From positions 2,604,001-2,668,000 of the forward strand of contig OY970294.1 of NCBI GenBank assembly GCA_963716125.1: DNA of 64,000 nt, given 5' to 3'. The notes under the pieces were generated by a model that saw only the letters and a list, made by a program, of their open reading frames with translations, did no database searches and was not told where the DNA came from. The DNA comes from Acidiluteibacter sp963716125. Its GTDB lineage: Bacteria; Bacteroidota; Bacteroidia; Flavobacteriales_E; Vicingaceae. Positions within the stretch are counted from its first letter, which is position 1. Each line of letters starts with the position of its first letter. The position numbers and the translations under genes were made by a program. Below are positions 63,372 to 64,000 of this stretch, piece by piece.

Positions 63372-64000
63372 TTAATCCATACTAATTAAACCCACTGTAA
63401 TAGCATATAACGTAAGCTCAGAAACAGAATTTATACCCAACTTACGTAATATATTTTTTCGGTGGGTGTGAATGGTGTGTGGACTTAAATGTAATTGTTC
63501 AGCAATAGATTTATTCGTCTGTCCTTTAGCAATTAGAGCAGTAATTTCGCTTTCTCTTTCTGTTAAAGCAGTTGGTTCACAATTATCATCATCTGTAGAG
63601 ATATCTTTATTTAAAATAATATCTAAGACTTTATTACAATAAAATTTTTCACCTTTGGCAATGGAGAAAATAGCATGAATAATTTCATCCTCATCACATT
63701 CTCGAGTCAAGTAACCTTCCACACCTTTTTCTAAGACTTTTAAAACATCTTTTATATTGGTGGTAGATGATATGATAAGTAATTTTTGATTTTTATTTTT
63801 TTGACGAATTTTTAAAACTGTTTCAGTAGAAAAGTGACCAGCTGAATTGGGATCTAAAATGATCACATCGAAAACTTCATTCTCAATTTCGGCAAATAAT
63901 TGATTTTCGTGGGCTACATTAACCACTTTTTCTATACCTCCGCCTCTGTTCAATAATGACTTTAAGCCAAAGGACATCAATATATTAGAATTACCGTGAA
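63372..64000 (-). CDS. LuxR/NarL-type response regulator, cut by the window end
   Basis: The frame continues past 64000. The receiver part has the phosphorylatable Asp in FDVIILDPNSAG and the switch residues SSTT. The usual Lys is replaced in GYLTREC, and the acidic pair expected near the N-terminus reads HGNSNILMSFGLKSLL instead of DDHPL. The C-terminal LuxR helix-turn-helix is complete (LTERESEITALIAKGQTNKS to HTHRKNILRKLGINSVSEL). It probably binds DNA as a dimer. Target genes unknown. Because of the altered acidic residues it may be a phosphorylation-independent (pseudo-receiver) regulator, but the missing start could change this view. Confidence 0.85.
   Translation of the reverse strand, partial: HGNSNILMSFGLKSLLNRGGGIEKVVNVAHENQLFAEIENEVFDVIILDPNSAGHFSTETVLKIRQKNKNQKLLIISSTTNIKDVLKVLEKGVEGYLTRECDEDEIIHAIFSIAKGEKFYCNKVLDIILNKDISTDDDNCEPTALTERESEITALIAKGQTNKSIAEQLHLSPHTIHTHRKNILRKLGINSVSELTLYAITVGLISMD

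Overview
The window is a piece of a Bacteroidota chromosome. The evidence is its high A+T content, the near absence of Shine-Dalgarno sequences, -7 boxes of the form TAnnTTTG a few bases before many genes, four secreted proteins with type IX secretion (T9SS) C-terminal sorting domains, a TonB receptor with a carboxypeptidase-like N-terminal domain, and Bacteroidota-specific families (DUF4294, DUF1599, BT_3928-type DoxX protein, THX ribosomal protein). Most of it is ordinary core genome, separated by islands of repeats and decaying genes.

Layout. 1-2.1 kb: an RHS/YD-repeat gene remnant, split by an intact IS1595-family element with an 8-bp target duplication and also carrying small palindromic insertions. 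2.1-9.2 kb: outer-membrane barrel, pcm, then an oxidoreductase-lipoprotein-sugar transferase operon (the transferase has a frameshift), a 3-hydroxyacyl-CoA dehydrogenase and an RlmL-like RNA methylase. 9.3-15.6 kb: a tandem array of three large T9SS cargo paralogues plus two fragments, with divergent heads, near-identical tails and a strong hairpin over each signal-peptide end. 15.6-16.2 kb: mosaic repeats, ending in a cloverleaf-like nested inverted repeat. 16.2-27 kb: tRNA-modification and housekeeping genes (TsaC, CCA enzyme, MiaA, TsaD) around a tamB gene with a frameshift and no canonical start codon. 27-35 kb: a T9SS serine protease, two unannotated tiny lipoproteins, a TonB-receptor operon and an M1 peptidase.

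35-36 kb: HU, tRNA-Arg(CCU) and a THX protein with a histone-H1-like tail, each well delimited. 36-54.2 kb: minus-strand operons. One runs DUF1599 - BT_3928-like - ABC permease - tpiA - prmA - a 1482-residue envelope protein. The other runs a 1803-residue PD40/SPOR protein - clpS - M48 peptidase - PKD protein - secreted protein - membrane protein - a decayed SRPBCC gene. 54.2-59.8 kb: folP-cdaA, def plus a TPR lipoprotein, an M61 peptidase and a zinc-ribbon membrane protein. 59.8-63.2 kb: about seven copies of a 383-398 bp unit, each with four short palindromes, surrounding a Y1 (HUH) transposase. The window ends inside a LuxR-type response regulator with an atypical receiver domain.

The most unusual items are the palindrome-rich array around the Y1 transposase, the T9SS cassette array with its signal-peptide hairpins, the cloverleaf repeat at 16.1 kb, the in-frame palindromic insertion in the RHS gene, the tamB start, and the pair of tiny lipoproteins. 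I did not find a defence system, CRISPR array, prophage or biosynthetic cluster.
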